This document shows, in pieces, positions 8,436 through 19,323 of a stretch of 59,926 bases of DNA. A program made the translations under genes and the position numbers. A model generated the notes under the pieces. It made no database searches. It worked only from the letters and a program-made list of their open reading frames with translations, and was not told where the DNA came from. This DNA comes from an uncultured Verrucomicrobiota bacterium. GTDB taxonomy: Bacteria; Verrucomicrobiota; Verrucomicrobiia; Limisphaerales; UBA9464. The DNA lies in assembly GCA_903835555.1 (NCBI GenBank), contig CAILNN010000251.1, forward strand, positions 1 to 59,926, read 5' to 3'. Each line of letters opens with the position of its first letter. The stretch's first letter is position 1.

Positions 8436-10145
8436 ATGACTTTCTCCCTCTTCCCAGGACGATTCTCCAGCGGTTTTTATCGATGCTTTTGGGCAATCAT
8501 TCTTGCATCGCGGTTGTTCGCCGATCTTCCAGCGAATGAGGCGCGTGCCCGGAAGCTCCTGGCTGAAGCTGTTGTTGAAGCCGATGAAACGCGGCAATTT
8601 GGCTTGATTCGCAGACTGTCCGAAATTCCCGAGCCAATCGTGGCCCAGGTGCTGTTGGCGTGGCGTCAGGGAGGACTCTATGTTTTCGATTCCCCAACGG
8701 GCCAGGTACCCTTTCTGCTGGAAGGGCAGAGTGACGCGCAGGGGAAAGTACGCGGTCTTCAACTCACGGACGGCGAACCTCTCAAGGACGAAAAAGGAGT
8801 CGACCTCCGATTTCAAACCGCAGATTTAACCGCCGTTGACACCACCAGCCATCTGCGTAAAGCCATAAAAACGTCCCTGGATTTGCTCGCTCTCGCCAAC
8901 CCGGACGCCAAAATGAGGCGTGATGCAGTATTGAAGCTCGGACAGGATCAAGATATCGAGTTGCTCAAACCGATCGAGGATCGAGCCCAAAAAGAGACCG
9001 ATCTGGAAGTCCAAAGAGCCTACGTGGAGGCGATTGCCTTTATTGGATTGGAAAGCGAGGACGAAGCCTTACGGGTGGCTGCAGCAGAAAAACTGGGTCG
9101 GTTGAAATCCTTGAACTCGTTGACCTTTTTGGAAAAACTGGTGAAAGAGGCTGGCACCGAACCGAATAAATACGGTGCCGCGACCTTGAAAGCCGGTAAG
9201 CAGGCTTTGGCACTCGTTGCGGAGCATCAGGGATGGGTCAATACCGTTGGGACCGGTTTTAGAGGATTGAGCACTGCGGCTGTCTTACTCGTCGCCGCGC
9301 TCGGACTCGCCATCACCTTTGGGCTGATGGGGGTCATCAATATGGCGCACGGTGAAATGATGATGGTGGGAGCCTATACCACCTTCCTGATTCAAAATCA
9401 GTTTCGGGCTTGGTTTGGCCCGTCGGGAGTCGGATTCGATTCTCACTTTCCCGTGGCCCTGGTGGCCTCCTTCATCGCCGCTGCGGTCGTTGGATTAATC
9501 TTGGAGCGCGGCGTCATTCAATTCCTTTATAGACGTCCCTTGGAATCGCTCCTGGCAACTTCGGGCGTCAGTCTGGTGCTTCAACAAGTCTTCCGTAGCA
9601 TTTTCGGCGCAGCCAACGTGCAAGTCGGATCGCCCAGTTGGCTCATGGGCAACCTAGCCATCGCCGATGTCCAATTGGCCTACAATCGCGTCTTCGTCAT
9701 TGGCTTTGCGTTGTTTGTTCTGCTATTGACTTATGCTCTCCTTACCCGGACGTCCCTCGGATTGCAAATCCGTGCGGTCATGCAGAATCGTTCGATGGCC
9801 GCCGCTCTCGGGGTTCGAGCCGACCGCGTGAATATGATGACCTTTGCTTTTGGCTCTGGACTGGCTGGCATGGCGGGTGCCTGCCTTTCCCAGTTGGCCA
9901 ATGTCGGGCCAAGTTTGGGCCAGAGTTATATCGTCGATTGCTTCATGGTGGTTGTCCTGGGAGGGGTGGGTAATCTGGTCGGAACTGTGGCCGCAGCCTT
10001 GGGAATCGGAGTCACCGATCAATTGCTCCAGCCGTGGGTCGGTGCCGTTCTAGGCAAAATATCGGTCTTGGGAGCAATCATCCTCTTCTTGCAATGGCGT
10101 CCCGCCGGGATTTTTGTCACCCGTAGCCGTAGCCTCGAAGGATAA
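8436..10145 (+). CDS. urtB: Urea ABC transporter permease UrtB
   Basis: About 569 residues. I prefer the ATG at 8436, after the hairpin, over the open frame from 8331, because it starts a signal-like hydrophobic segment ending [10 protein letters not shown]. Residues ~30-270 form the helical extracytoplasmic domain typical of UrtB ([31 protein letters not shown]-like repeats). The C-terminal ~300 residues are the LivH-like permease ([31 protein letters not shown]-like [23 protein letters not shown]). It forms the inner-membrane channel with UrtC, whose start codon follows 2 bp after the stop. Confidence 0.95.
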   Translation: MTFSLFPGRFSSGFYRCFWAIILASRLFADLPANEARARKLLAEAVVEADETRQFGLIRRLSEIPEPIVAQVLLAWRQGGLYVFDSPTGQVPFLLEGQSDAQGKVRGLQLTDGEPLKDEKGVDLRFQTADLTAVDTTSHLRKAIKTSLDLLALANPDAKMRRDAVLKLGQDQDIELLKPIEDRAQKETDLEVQRAYVEAIAFIGLESEDEALRVAAAEKLGRLKSLNSLTFLEKLVKEAGTEPNKYGAATLKAGKQALALVAEHQGWVNTVGTGFRGLSTAAVLLVAALGLAITFGLMGVINMAHGEMMMVGAYTTFLIQNQFRAWFGPSGVGFDSHFPVALVASFIAAAVVGLILERGVIQFLYRRPLESLLATSGVSLVLQQVFRSIFGAANVQVGSPSWLMGNLAIADVQLAYNRVFVIGFALFVLLLTYALLTRTSLGLQIRAVMQNRSMAAALGVRADRVNMMTFAFGSGLAGMAGACLSQLANVGPSLGQSYIVDCFMVVVLGGVGNLVGTVAAALGIGVTDQLLQPWVGAVLGKISVLGAIILFLQWRPAGIFVTRSRSLEG

Positions 10146-10147
10146 TC

Positions 10148-11329
10148 ATGGCACCCACTGGAAAATCCCGGGAACTGTTGTTTCTTGCCTTGGCTGCATT
10201 TGTCGGGCTGGGCGTCATACCCGCGTTAAATGCCTGGGTGCCTGCCGATAGTTTTCTCCATATCAGCGATTTCCGTATCAACCTGTGGGGCAAATATCTC
10301 TGCTATGCGGTATTGGCTCTGGGGGTCAACTTGCTTTGGGGGTACACGGGGCTATTGAGTCTTGGACAGTGCCTATTCTTTTCCCTGGGAGGGTATGCAT
10401 TGGGAATGCATTTGATGCTGAAAATCGGGCGATTGGGACAATACAAAGCCGATATCCCTGATTTCATGGTCTTCCTGGAGTTTGACAAACGTTTTCCAAC
10501 TACCGGGGGGCTTCCACCGCACTGGATTCCGTTTCATTCCATTGCGGTCGCCCTTCTGGCCGTGATTATCGTGCCGGCCGTGGTTGCCTATCTTTTTGGT
10601 TGGCTGGCATTTCGTTCCCGAATTAAGGGTGTCTATTTCTCGATTCTTAGTCAGGCACTCACCTATGCGGCCATGCTGATGTTTTTTCGCAACGATTTCA
10701 CCTTTGGCGGCAACAATGGGCTCACCGATTTCAAGTTCCTTTTGGGATTTGACCTGAATCAACCATCAACCAAGCGCGCCCTCTTCATGGCTTCCGTGGT
10801 CTTGCTCCTGTCGGTTTACTGGATGTGCCGTTGGCTGACTCAAACCAAATTCGGGCTTGTCCAACGAGCCATCCGCGATGGTGAAAATCGCGTGCTCTTC
10901 TCCGGCTACGCCACGGCCAATTTCAAACTCTTTGTCTTTGTCTTGGCCGCAATCATAGCCGGTCTGGGAGGTGCCCTGTTTGTGCCGCAAGTCGGTATCA
11001 TTAATCCCAGTGAAATGGCTCCGGACAAATCGCTTGAAGCTGTCGTGTGGTGTGCCGTTGGTGGACGAGGAAGTTTGATCGGACCAATCCTCGGTGCCAT
11101 TTTTGTCAACGGACTCAAGAGTTACGCGACCCGCGCATTTGCAGAGCAATGGCTCTACATCCTGGGCGGTTTATTTATTTTTGTCGTCTTATTCATGCCA
11201 AAGGGATTGGTTGGAGTCCCTCAACAACTTCGTGAACTCCTCCGTATGCGGATTTCCAAGAAGATCGAACCGAAGCCAGAAGTTCCTGGAGAGTCGGAAG
11301 GAGTGGTCCCGGCACCTACTGAGAAATAA
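10148..11329 (+). CDS. urtC: Urea ABC transporter permease UrtC
   Basis: 393-residue LivM-like permease, the second half of the urea channel. About ten membrane segments are visible. Family segments include [37 protein letters not shown] and the coupling loop [40 protein letters not shown]. The C-terminus is hydrophilic. It begins 2 bp after urtB, and its stop overlaps the urtD start by one base (TAATG), indicating translational coupling. The length matches UrtC proteins. Confidence 0.95.
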   Translation: MAPTGKSRELLFLALAAFVGLGVIPALNAWVPADSFLHISDFRINLWGKYLCYAVLALGVNLLWGYTGLLSLGQCLFFSLGGYALGMHLMLKIGRLGQYKADIPDFMVFLEFDKRFPTTGGLPPHWIPFHSIAVALLAVIIVPAVVAYLFGWLAFRSRIKGVYFSILSQALTYAAMLMFFRNDFTFGGNNGLTDFKFLLGFDLNQPSTKRALFMASVVLLLSVYWMCRWLTQTKFGLVQRAIRDGENRVLFSGYATANFKLFVFVLAAIIAGLGGALFVPQVGIINPSEMAPDKSLEAVVWCAVGGRGSLIGPILGAIFVNGLKSYATRAFAEQWLYILGGLFIFVVLFMPKGLVGVPQQLRELLRMRISKKIEPKPEVPGESEGVVPAPTEK

Positions 11330-12090
11330 TGGCGCACCTCATTCTAAAGCTCGAAGGAGTCAACAAATCCTTCGATGGCTATAAAGCAATCACCGACCTG
11401 AATTTCTACCTGGATGAAGGGGAACTCCGTGTGATCATCGGTCCCAACGGGGCCGGAAAAAGCACCATGATGGATATTATCACGGGCCGCACGCGCCCGG
11501 ATTCTGGTGCGGTGGAATTTGGTCGGGACATCGATTTGACCCGCCTAAACGAATACCAGATCAACCGTCTGGGTATCGGGCGAAAATTCCAAACCCCCTC
11601 GGTATATACGGAACATACCGTTTTCGAGAATCTCTGGCTTTCACTGGAAGGCCCCCGAAGTGTTTGGTCGACCTTGTTTTCCCGATTGAATTCTTCTCAG
11701 CGAGATCGCATTGAAGAGATTCTGAAAACGGTGGGATTAAACGGGAAAAGTTCCTGGAATGCCGGAGCCCTGTCTCATGGACAAAAGCAGTGGCTCGAAA
11801 TAGGCATGCTGCTGGCCCAAAATCCCAAGGTACTCCTGGTCGATGAACCGGCAGCTGGCATGACCGATGAGGAAACGGCCAAGACAGGCGAATTGCTGGT
11901 CAGCCTGGCCGGTCGCCACAGCGTGGTGGTGATCGAACACGACATGGTATTCGTCCGCCAAATTGCCCGAAAAGTGACCGTGTTACATCAGGGCCACGTC
12001 TTGTGTGAGGGAACCGTGGACGATGTGCAAAACAATGAGCGAGTGATCGAGGTCTACCTCGGTCGAAAGAAGCGGGGGGAACACGCGTGA
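11329..12090 (+). CDS. urtD: Urea ABC transporter ATPase UrtD
   Basis: 253-residue LivG-like nucleotide-binding subunit that powers urea import. Walker A is GPNGAGKST (about residues 38-46), the signature is LSHGQKQWLEIGM, Walker B is VLLVDEPAAGM and the H-loop is VVVIEHDM. The YTEHTVFENLWLSLEGPRSVWSTLF region is typical of UrtD. It overlaps urtC by one base and urtE by four bases (GTGA), consistent with stoichiometric translation. Confidence 0.95.
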   Translation: MAHLILKLEGVNKSFDGYKAITDLNFYLDEGELRVIIGPNGAGKSTMMDIITGRTRPDSGAVEFGRDIDLTRLNEYQINRLGIGRKFQTPSVYTEHTVFENLWLSLEGPRSVWSTLFSRLNSSQRDRIEEILKTVGLNGKSSWNAGALSHGQKQWLEIGMLLAQNPKVLLVDEPAAGMTDEETAKTGELLVSLAGRHSVVVIEHDMVFVRQIARKVTVLHQGHVLCEGTVDDVQNNERVIEVYLGRKKRGEHA

Positions 12091-12782
12091 TCACTCTTTC
12101 AGATATTTCGGTTTCGTATGACGGTTCTCGCATCCTGCGGGGAGTGAATCTGAGCGTCCCCGAGAAGGGCCTCATCTGCCTCATGGGCCGAAACGGCGTC
12201 GGCAAGACCACAACTCTGAAGGCCATCATGGGCTTGGTGCGCACGGATGGTGGGAGTGTCCGTTTGGGAAGTACCGACCTCACCGGCATGCGTCCCGAGG
12301 AGCGATCCCGCTGCGGTGTCGGCTTTGTTCCCCAAGGCCGTGATATTTTCCCCAATCTGACGGTCTGGGAAAACCTCAAGCTGAGTCTCGTCCTGCATGG
12401 GCCGCATGGAACCGATGAGGTGGACCGAGTCTTCGAACTCTTTCCGGTCCTCAAGGAAATGCTGGCGCGCAAAGGCGGCGTTCTGAGCGGTGGTCAACAA
12501 CAGCAATTGGCGATTGGTCGCGCCTTGTTGACCCATCCCCGTGTCCTCCTGTTGGATGAGCCCACCGAAGGAATTCAACCGAATATCATCGATCAAATTG
12601 GTGATGCCCTCATCAAGATCAAGCAAGAAGGTAAAATCAGCATCTTGTTGGTGGAACAATACCTCGATTTTTGCCTGAACGTCGGGGATGGCTTCTATAT
12701 CATGGAACGCGGGACGATCGTAGCCAGCGGCCCGATTTCCCGTCTCAATGATGAAAATGTTCGTAAGTTGCTCACGGTGTGA
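12087..12782 (+). CDS. urtE: Urea ABC transporter ATPase UrtE
   Basis: 231-residue LivF-like ATPase, partner of UrtD. Motifs: Walker A GRNGVGKTT, Q-loop FVPQGRDIFPNLTVWENL, signature LSGGQQQQLAIGRAL, Walker B VLLLDEPTEGIQP and H-loop LLVEQYLDF. The GTG start overlaps the end of urtD by four bases. The stop overlaps the ureD GTG start (GTGTGA at 12778-12783), directly coupling transport and urease genes. Confidence 0.95.
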   Translation: MITLSDISVSYDGSRILRGVNLSVPEKGLICLMGRNGVGKTTTLKAIMGLVRTDGGSVRLGSTDLTGMRPEERSRCGVGFVPQGRDIFPNLTVWENLKLSLVLHGPHGTDEVDRVFELFPVLKEMLARKGGVLSGGQQQQLAIGRALLTHPRVLLLDEPTEGIQPNIIDQIGDALIKIKQEGKISILLVEQYLDFCLNVGDGFYIMERGTIVASGPISRLNDENVRKLLTV

Positions 12783-13645
12783 GTATTTGGTTTCCAGGAA
12801 GTGTCGGTCGACCTGCGCCGGAATTGTCGTCCGGCCCGATCCCCAATTCCTTAATCGTGAATCAAGTCTGTGGCCAAAGCGCTGTGCTTTCGGCCCGTTC
12901 GGTCGCTCCCGTGCGCATATTAGTGCCTCGGCCGCGAGGAACATCCGTTTGGTGTTTTGGCAGCAGTCTCGGAGGCGGCTTGGTCGCTGGAGATCAGACG
13001 CGACTGGAAATCGACGTAGGCCCAGCTAGTCGATGCTTTTGGGGAACTCAGTCTTCAACCAAGGTATATCGAAATCCCCATCGGCTTCCGTGCCGCCAAG
13101 ACTTGACGGCATCCGTGGCGGCTCGGGCGGTTTTCGTCTGCCTGCCCGATTTGGTCCAACTTTTCGCCGATTCAACCTTTGAACAACAACAGTCATTTTC
13201 TCTCGCCGCAGACGCCAGCCTGGTTCTGTTGGATGGACTATCTTCTGGCAGATCGGCCTGTGGCGAACGATGGGCCTTCAATCGGTACTGCAGCCGCGTG
13301 GAAATTCGCGTCGAGGGCGACCTTTGTTACTGGGATACTCTACGGCTTGACTCCTCCGATAAATCCATCGCGGGACCGCAGCGGTTGGGGCGGTTTAATA
13401 CCCTCAGCACGCTGATTCTGATCGGCCCGGAAGTTTCCACAGCGGTTGCCTCGTTGTTGGAATCCGTTGCCCAACGACCGGTTTTTCGCCGTTCCAACCT
13501 GAATGTCAGCACTCATCCCATTCGAGGTGGTGCCCTGCTACGGGTGGCTGCAGAGTCGGTCGAATCGGCGCACCGCGAGATTCGTTCGCACCTCGGCTTC
13601 CTTTCCGCTCTTCTGGGTGATAATCCTTTTGCACGAAAGTGGTGA
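12779..13645 (+). CDS. ureD: Urease accessory protein UreD
   Basis: 288 residues. UreD binds urease apoprotein and, with UreF and UreG, forms the nickel-insertion complex. The family core is visible as [20 protein letters not shown] and [17 protein letters not shown], followed by SSTKVYR and a late TLILIGPEV segment. The N-terminal ~30 residues are not recognisable; the GTG start that overlaps urtE is favoured by coupling. UreD is poorly conserved in general, so identification also rests on its place before ureAB. The stop is 4 bp before the ureAB start. Confidence 0.88.
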   Translation: MSIWFPGSVGRPAPELSSGPIPNSLIVNQVCGQSAVLSARSVAPVRILVPRPRGTSVWCFGSSLGGGLVAGDQTRLEIDVGPASRCFWGTQSSTKVYRNPHRLPCRQDLTASVAARAVFVCLPDLVQLFADSTFEQQQSFSLAADASLVLLDGLSSGRSACGERWAFNRYCSRVEIRVEGDLCYWDTLRLDSSDKSIAGPQRLGRFNTLSTLILIGPEVSTAVASLLESVAQRPVFRRSNLNVSTHPIRGGALLRVAAESVESAHREIRSHLGFLSALLGDNPFARKW

Positions 13646-13649
13646 TTCC

Positions 13650-14411
13650 ATGCATCTGACGCCCCGCGACATCGATAAATTGTTGCTCCACAACGCCGGA
13701 TTCTTGGCGCAAAAGCGCTTGGCGCGTGGAGTTCGCCTCAATCATCCCGAGTCCGTGGCGTTGATTGCCACGCAACTCTTGGAGTTTATCCGCGACGGAA
13801 AATCCGTGGCCGAACTGATGGACTTGGGACGTCGCTTTCTAGGACGCCGCCAAGTCATGCCGGGCGTACCTTCGATGATCTCCGATGTCCAGGTGGAGGG
13901 AACTTTTCCCGATGGCACCAAATTGGTCACGGTGCACCACCCGATCGCGGCGGAAGATGGAGACCTAAGTCTCGCCCTTTATGGCAGTTTTCTGCCGATT
14001 CCCCCAGTCTCTCCAGAGACCAATTCCGACGAAAAGGAAGGAGAACCAGGCGAAATCGTCCCCATGGAAGGAACGATTGAGCTGAACGCTGGTCGCGATG
14101 CGGTCACCCTCACCGTGACCAATCTGGGAGACCGACCGGTGCAGGTGGGTAGTCATTATCACTTTATCGAAACCAACGCCTCGCTGCAATTTGATCGATC
14201 AATGGCCTACGGACGTCGACTGGATATCCCGGCGGGCACGGCTGTCCGATTTGAGCCGGGGGAGTCGAAGTCGGTTCGGTTGGTCGAGATCGCCGGACGC
14301 CGAATCATACGAGGCGGCAATAATCTGGCTGACGGTCCGGTCAATGAAGAAAACCGCGAGGCGGCGATGATTCGAGTGCAAGTCGGCGGATTCGCTCATT
14401 CCAAGGAATAA
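13650..14411 (+). CDS. ureAB: Fused urease gamma-beta subunit UreAB
   Basis: 253 residues from the ATG at 13650; the frame extends upstream inside ureD, but this ATG begins the canonical gamma sequence [20 protein letters not shown]. Residues ~1-100 are UreA ([41 protein letters not shown]). After an acidic linker, residues ~130-253 are UreB ([50 protein letters not shown]). Gamma-beta fusions are known from Helicobacter UreA and some other bacteria. The product assembles with UreC. Confidence 0.95.
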   Translation: MHLTPRDIDKLLLHNAGFLAQKRLARGVRLNHPESVALIATQLLEFIRDGKSVAELMDLGRRFLGRRQVMPGVPSMISDVQVEGTFPDGTKLVTVHHPIAAEDGDLSLALYGSFLPIPPVSPETNSDEKEGEPGEIVPMEGTIELNAGRDAVTLTVTNLGDRPVQVGSHYHFIETNASLQFDRSMAYGRRLDIPAGTAVRFEPGESKSVRLVEIAGRRIIRGGNNLADGPVNEENREAAMIRVQVGGFAHSKE

Positions 14412-14413
14412 CC

Positions 14414-16129
14414 ATGGCGCATAATATGTCCCGGCGGCATTACGCCGAAATGTTTGGTCCGACCACCGGTGATCTCGTCCGATTGGCCGATACGGAACTT
14501 TTCCTGGAGGTGGAAGGGGATCACTGTGTTCCGGGAGACGAATGCAAATTCGGAGGCGGCAAGACGATTCGCGAAGGCATGGGGCAGGCCGCTGGCGTCT
14601 CTGCAGCAGAAGCACTTGATTGCGTGATCACCAACGCGGTCATTGTTGATTATACCGGAATTTACAAAGCAGATGTTGGGATTAAACACGGCGTGATTGT
14701 CGGCCTCGGTAAAGCCGGAAATCCCGATGTCATGGCGGGGGTTTCACCGACAATGATCGTGGGTGTAACGACCGAAGTCATTGCCGGGGAAGGTCTGCTG
14801 CTGACAGCGGGTGGCATCGATACCCACATCCACTTTATTTGTCCACAACAAGCCTACGAGGCTATCGCGGCCGGATTAACCACCATGGTCGGTGGCGGAA
14901 CAGGGCCCGCTACGGGCACCTGTGCGACCACGTGCACACCGAGTCCATTCTATCTCCGGGCCATGTTGCAGGCGACGGATTCCTTGCCATTAAATTTTGG
15001 CTTTACCGGTAAGGGAAACACCGCATTGCCCGAAGGCCTTCGCGACCAGATTCAGGCCGGTGCAATCGGGCTCAAGCTTCATGAGGATTGGGGTACTAGC
15101 CCGGCTGCGATCGATTGCTGCCTCCGAGTCGCCGATGCGCATGACGTTCAGGTAACCATCCATACGGATACCCTGAATGAATCAGGCTTCGTTGAGGCAA
15201 CCTTGGCGGCGATTGGTGGACGAACCATCCACACCTATCACTCCGAAGGAGCGGGCGGTGGGCACGCCCCGGATATCATCCGAGTCTGCGGCGAAGCTCA
15301 TGTACTCCCGAGTTCCACCAATCCCACCCGACCCTTTACGGTCAATACGCTGGATGAACACCTGGACATGTTGATGGTCTGCCACCATCTGGATCCTTCC
15401 TTGCCAGAAGATGTCGCCTTCGCCGAAAGCCGAATTCGTGGCGAAACCATCGCCGCAGAGGATATTCTCCATGATCTCGGGGCGATTAGCATGATGAGCT
15501 CCGATTCGCAGGCGATGGGCCGCATCGGCGAGGTCATCACCCGAACATGGCAAACGGCGGACAAAATGAAGCGCCAGCGGGGGCGTTTACCCGGGGAAGT
15601 CGGGGTCAACGATAACCTCCGAATCAAACGCTACATCTCCAAATACACCATCAATCCGGCCTTATCTCATGGCATGGCTCATGTGATCGGTTCGATTGAA
15701 GTTGGTAAAATCGCCGATATTGTGCTCTGGAAGCCGGCGTTGTTCGGAGTGAAACCCGAGATGGTCATCAAGGGGGGCATCATTGCCTGGGCTCAGATGG
15801 GAGACCCAAATGCCAGCATCCCAACGCCGCAACCGGTCCTGATGCGTCCCATGTTTGGTAGCTTTGGTCGGGCCTGCGGTGCCTGCTCCATCGCTTTCAT
15901 CAGCCAACTCTGCCAAGCGGAAGGGATCGCGCACAGCTATGGACTGAGCAAACGCCTCGAAGCGGTTCGCGGGTGTCGCGAACTGGGGAAACGGGACCTG
16001 AAGTGGAATGATGCCACTCCCCGCATCGAAGTCGATCCAGAGACCTACCTGGTGACCGCAGATGGGGAAGCCTTGCGATGTGAACCAGCGGAACGACTGG
16101 CGTTGGCTCAGCGTTATCACCTGTTTTGA
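14414..16129 (+). CDS. ureC: Urease alpha (catalytic) subunit UreC
   Basis: 571 residues; hydrolyses urea to ammonia and carbamate at a di-nickel site in the cytoplasm. All catalytic residues are present at +4 relative to Klebsiella numbering: His138 and His140 (GGIDTHIHF), the carbamylated Lys221 and His223 (GLKLHEDWG), His250 ([11 protein letters not shown]), His276 ([14 protein letters not shown]), the flap Cys323-His324 (MVCHHLD), Arg340 and Asp364 (SSDSQAMGR). Length is normal and the enzyme should be active. It starts 2 bp after ureAB and ends 1 bp before ureF. Confidence 0.98.
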   Translation: MAHNMSRRHYAEMFGPTTGDLVRLADTELFLEVEGDHCVPGDECKFGGGKTIREGMGQAAGVSAAEALDCVITNAVIVDYTGIYKADVGIKHGVIVGLGKAGNPDVMAGVSPTMIVGVTTEVIAGEGLLLTAGGIDTHIHFICPQQAYEAIAAGLTTMVGGGTGPATGTCATTCTPSPFYLRAMLQATDSLPLNFGFTGKGNTALPEGLRDQIQAGAIGLKLHEDWGTSPAAIDCCLRVADAHDVQVTIHTDTLNESGFVEATLAAIGGRTIHTYHSEGAGGGHAPDIIRVCGEAHVLPSSTNPTRPFTVNTLDEHLDMLMVCHHLDPSLPEDVAFAESRIRGETIAAEDILHDLGAISMMSSDSQAMGRIGEVITRTWQTADKMKRQRGRLPGEVGVNDNLRIKRYISKYTINPALSHGMAHVIGSIEVGKIADIVLWKPALFGVKPEMVIKGGIIAWAQMGDPNASIPTPQPVLMRPMFGSFGRACGACSIAFISQLCQAEGIAHSYGLSKRLEAVRGCRELGKRDLKWNDATPRIEVDPETYLVTADGEALRCEPAERLALAQRYHLF

Positions 16130-16130
16130 G

Positions 16131-16793
16131 ATGTCCGTGGCTGCTCCAACCGTGGAGGCTCTACCGGGTTTGGTTTGGCAGTTGGCCGATTCTGCCTTTC
16201 CCGGAGGTGGCTTTGCCCATTCTTTGGGGCTCGAAGCAGCCTGGCAACACGGCGAGATTCGCAATGAGGTGGAATTGGCCGGGTATTTGGAGATTAGTCT
16301 GAGGCAGGCAGCCTGTTCATCCGTGCCATTCGTAACCGCCGTCTATGATGATCCAACATCACTGCCTGATGTCGATCGGCGTGCGGATATCTGGTTAATC
16401 AATCCCGTCGCCAACCGCGCCAGTCGGTTGCAGGGCAGGGCGCTGCATTCGTCGGCATGGCGTATATTTCGGGTATCCCTTGAGAATACACCGTTTCGTC
16501 ACCTCTCGCCAGTCCTGGGCGCGCTGCTCAAGTCAATGTCCTTCTCTCGCTTGGATTCCGTGCGATTATCGCTATTCCTGCACCTCCGCGGGTTGTTGAG
16601 TGCCGCGGTTCGCCTGGGCATCGTGGGGCCATTGGAAGCTCAGTCGATTCAGTTCGACCGCCAGAGACTTCTGGAGGATTTGGTCGTAACCTCCGGGCAA
16701 TTGTCCCTCAACGATGTTTCCCAGATGGCTCCTCTCCACGATATCTGGCAGGCCAATCACGATCGACTGACATCCCGACTTTTCCAAAGCTGA
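16131..16793 (+). CDS. ureF: Urease accessory protein UreF
   Basis: About 220 residues from the ATG at 16131, directly after the ureC stop (TGAGATG); the frame continues upstream within ureC but is not needed. UreF links UreD to UreG and acts as a fidelity factor in GTP-dependent nickel delivery. Family features are [25 protein letters not shown] at the N-terminus and a mostly helical body ([34 protein letters not shown]). ureE, often placed just before ureF, is absent. Confidence 0.92.
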   Translation: MSVAAPTVEALPGLVWQLADSAFPGGGFAHSLGLEAAWQHGEIRNEVELAGYLEISLRQAACSSVPFVTAVYDDPTSLPDVDRRADIWLINPVANRASRLQGRALHSSAWRIFRVSLENTPFRHLSPVLGALLKSMSFSRLDSVRLSLFLHLRGLLSAAVRLGIVGPLEAQSIQFDRQRLLEDLVVTSGQLSLNDVSQMAPLHDIWQANHDRLTSRLFQS

Positions 16794-16809
16794 ACCCGTC
16801 TTTTTTATC

Positions 16810-17556
16810 ATGCATTCGCATTCGCACGCCCTCCCCCATTCTCATGCTCACGGTCCCGTAGGGCATACTCATGAACACCTGGATCACCCCGGCCATTTCC
16901 AAGACCGGGAACGCCCATTTCATCGTGATTTTCAGCAGCGAGCCTTTACCGTGGGTGTGGGAGGACCGGTCGGCAGTGGAAAAACGGCCCTAATGTTGGA
17001 ACTTTGCCGCCACCTTCGAGACCGGGTGAAGCTCGCTGCCGTTACGAATGATATCTTTACCCGGGAAGACGGGGAATTTCTAATTCGGCACCACGCACTC
17101 GATGCCAATCGTATCCGTGCGGTCGAGACCGGCGGTTGTCCTCATGCGGCCATCCGCGAGGATATTTCTTCAAACTTGGTTGCCCTGGAGGAACTCCAGG
17201 AGCAGTTTCGTCCCGACATACTGCTCCTGGAATCCGGTGGAGATAACCTGGCCGCCTGTTTTAGCCGGGAGCTCGCCGATTTTACCATCCAGGTCATCGA
17301 TGTCGCCGGGGGCGATAAAATCCCCCGCAAGGGCGGTCCCGGTTTGACCCAATCCGACCTATTGGTGATTAATAAGACCGATTTGGCTCCCGCAGTGGGT
17401 GCGGACCTGGCCGTAATGGAACGGGATACGAGGAAAATGCGGGGCAATGGCCCCTATGTTTTCGCCCAGGTCAAATACGCTGTGGGTGTCCCCGAGATCG
17501 TCGGGCATATTTTGCACGCTTGGCAGCATGCCATGGGGCATGTGCACACCCACTGA
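16810..17556 (+). CDS. ureG: Urease accessory GTPase UreG with His-rich N- and C-termini
   Basis: 248 residues, somewhat longer than typical bacterial UreG (~205). The GTPase core is canonical: P-loop [52 protein letters not shown] and [13 protein letters not shown]. The first ~40 residues form a histidine-rich tract with more than ten His (alternating [14 protein letters not shown] then [11 protein letters not shown]), and the protein ends HAMGHVHTH. Such tracts bind Ni or Zn in some UreG and HypB proteins. With no ureE in the operon, the tract may store or deliver nickel. This is the last gene of the cassette; a terminator follows at 17617-17646. Confidence 0.95.
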   Translation: MHSHSHALPHSHAHGPVGHTHEHLDHPGHFQDRERPFHRDFQQRAFTVGVGGPVGSGKTALMLELCRHLRDRVKLAAVTNDIFTREDGEFLIRHHALDANRIRAVETGGCPHAAIREDISSNLVALEELQEQFRPDILLLESGGDNLAACFSRELADFTIQVIDVAGGDKIPRKGGPGLTQSDLLVINKTDLAPAVGADLAVMERDTRKMRGNGPYVFAQVKYAVGVPEIVGHILHAWQHAMGHVHTH

Positions 17557-17616
17557 AAGCGGTTTTCAGCATTTGTCCACACGGGTTGCGGGATTCGATT
17601 CGGCTTCATCCGCCGG

Positions 17617-17646
17617 AGGTCGGAAAACAGTCGGCCCGACCTTTTT
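17617..17646 (+). terminator. Rho-independent terminator of the urea operon
   Basis: Stem AGGTCGG (17617-17623) / CCGACCT (17636-17642) with a 12-nt loop, running into five T residues (17642-17646). It lies 61 bp after ureG and just before the convergent GDPD gene, so it would end the long urt-ure transcript. Confidence 0.6.
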
Positions 17647-17676
17647 GCCAACGCCAATCGTGAACGGAAACGGTCC

Positions 17677-18570
17677 CTAACGTCGCCCTTTTTGTTCCAG
17701 CCACTGGACAAGTTCAGCCGGATGATCGGTTTGGAAGCCATCAATGTCTTTGGCGCAAACCTTTTCCCAATAGTCAGGGTTTTCGTCGCCCCTCTGGATG
17801 TCGGACCAGAACTTCAGCTGCTCTTTGGCGAACTCCGGACGAATGGTTGATTCGGGTGCTTGGTCCAGGACCTGCGGTTTGAACCGTGTGACAAATGCGC
17901 GCATAACCGCCCGGTTGGTCAACGCCCGATCTGGAGGACTGGTGATGGTCGGCATCTCCGGCGCTACATCATGCCATTCGGCGACCCCGGATGCGTTGTC
18001 GTAAATGACCACGCTACCCGCCATCCCATTCGCACGGATAATTTCGGCAGCGACGCTTCGATCCCCTGCCTTGAAGTCGACATACACATCGATATGTCCC
18101 TTGGCCGCCTTGAGAGCCTCTTCAAAAAGTGGGATTCGAGATGGCGGCGCGTTGGTAACGGATTTGTCCTTGACCTGAAGTTTGGAGAGCTGGTCCCACA
18201 TTAAGTCAGCAACCTTTCCATGCCCATCGGTGGTTCGGTCCACCGAACCGTCGTGCATGATCACATACCGCCCATCTTGGGAGCGCCGAACATCCATTTC
18301 GGTAAAGTCGGCCCCCGCTTCAATAGCCCCCTGGATTGCCTCAAGAGTGTTTTCGTGATGATGCAGGTGTTCTCCCCGGTGGGCGATCACAATGGTGCGG
18401 TGTTGTGTCGGCGGCAGCTTGGGTCTTTCGTCTGCGGCAAATATAATTGGTGTGCCAACGAGCAAACCCACGGCGAAAATGGCCGCAGTATTCTTCCCGG
18501 TGGCAAGAGGAAGACTTCCAAAACGAGGGAAAATGGATTCTAGCGTGCGCACGATGAATAATGACGTCAT
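17677..18570 (-). CDS. Exported glycerophosphodiester phosphodiesterase (GDPD)
   Basis: 297 residues with an N-terminal hydrophobic export segment (TAAIFAVGLLVGTPIIFAADE). The GDPD TIM-barrel signature is clear: IVIAHRGEHLHHHENTLEAIQGAIEAGADFTEMDVRRSQDG, then VIMHDGSVDRTTDG, giving the catalytic His pair and metal-binding Glu-x-Asp. The C-terminal KDIDGFQTDHPAELVQWL is also typical. It would release glycerol-3-phosphate or a similar headgroup from phosphodiesters outside the cytoplasm. Substrate within the family is uncertain. It is transcribed toward the urea operon terminator. Confidence 0.9.
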   Translation of the reverse strand: MTSLFIVRTLESIFPRFGSLPLATGKNTAAIFAVGLLVGTPIIFAADERPKLPPTQHRTIVIAHRGEHLHHHENTLEAIQGAIEAGADFTEMDVRRSQDGRYVIMHDGSVDRTTDGHGKVADLMWDQLSKLQVKDKSVTNAPPSRIPLFEEALKAAKGHIDVYVDFKAGDRSVAAEIIRANGMAGSVVIYDNASGVAEWHDVAPEMPTITSPPDRALTNRAVMRAFVTRFKPQVLDQAPESTIRPEFAKEQLKFWSDIQRGDENPDYWEKVCAKDIDGFQTDHPAELVQWLEQKGRR

Positions 18571-18720
18571 CAGCCGCGAATTTGTGGGTTAATTGCTGAT
18601 TTGTCGACCGATCTTCAACGATGCCGAGAAACGTCACGGAGCCCAGCAAATCTACCGCAGAGTCGTTTCTCCAGTGCCAACAGTTGCCGCTCCCGATTTG
18701 TCGTCCAACTTGGCTGGGTT

Positions 18721-19188
18721 ATGTCGATTCACGATTTACCGCTGGTCAATGCCGGATTGAACGGGCTCAGCGCTCTCTTGCTGGCAATGGGAGGCTGGCT
18801 GATTCATCGAGGGAAGCGCGAAGCCCACCGGAATTGCATGGTGTCGGCTTTTGTCAGTTCCTCCCTGTTTCTGGCATCGTATCTGTACTACCACGCTCAT
18901 GTTGGAACCACTCGCTTTGAAAAGCCGGTCGAATTCCGTCCCTACTACCTCGCCTTGCTCTTGAGTCATACGCTGCTGGCCGTGCTGATTGTGCCGCTGA
19001 TCTTCGTCACTTTCCGGCTCGCTTTTCGAGGGCAATTTGAGCGCCACAAGGCGTTCGCCCGCTGGACCTTTCCTTTATGGATGTACGTCTCGGTGACGGG
19101 TGTGGTCATTTATTTGTTGCTCTACCAGATATTCCCCCAAGCACCGTCTCCGGGCCAAAACCTGGACGCACCCTCCTGGAGAATTTAA
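18721..19188 (+). CDS. DUF420-like integral membrane protein
   Basis: About 155 residues from the ATG at 18721 (the frame is open from 18601, but the upstream part lacks protein-like character). Four or five membrane segments: NAGLNGLSALLLAMGGWLI, FVSSSLFLASYLYYH, LALLLSHTLLAVLIVPLIFVTF and WTFPLWMYVSVTGVVIYLLLY. The pattern with conserved His residues (AHRNCMVSAF, YYHAHVGTTRF, SHTLLA, ERHKAFARWTFP) matches DUF420, related to CtaM-type cytochrome-oxidase assembly proteins. No oxidase genes lie nearby. Confidence 0.82.
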   Translation: MSIHDLPLVNAGLNGLSALLLAMGGWLIHRGKREAHRNCMVSAFVSSSLFLASYLYYHAHVGTTRFEKPVEFRPYYLALLLSHTLLAVLIVPLIFVTFRLAFRGQFERHKAFARWTFPLWMYVSVTGVVIYLLLYQIFPQAPSPGQNLDAPSWRI

Positions 19189-19323
19189 ATTTAGGGCTTT
19201 GTTCAGTGGTAGTTTGCGCCGTTCCCAGAGATGAGCTGCCAACGTGAAGGGCTTACTTCATGGTTTGGGTGCGATGGGACTATTCGCTTCATATCACGCT
19301 GACGCGGAAAATTTTCTTTCAGG

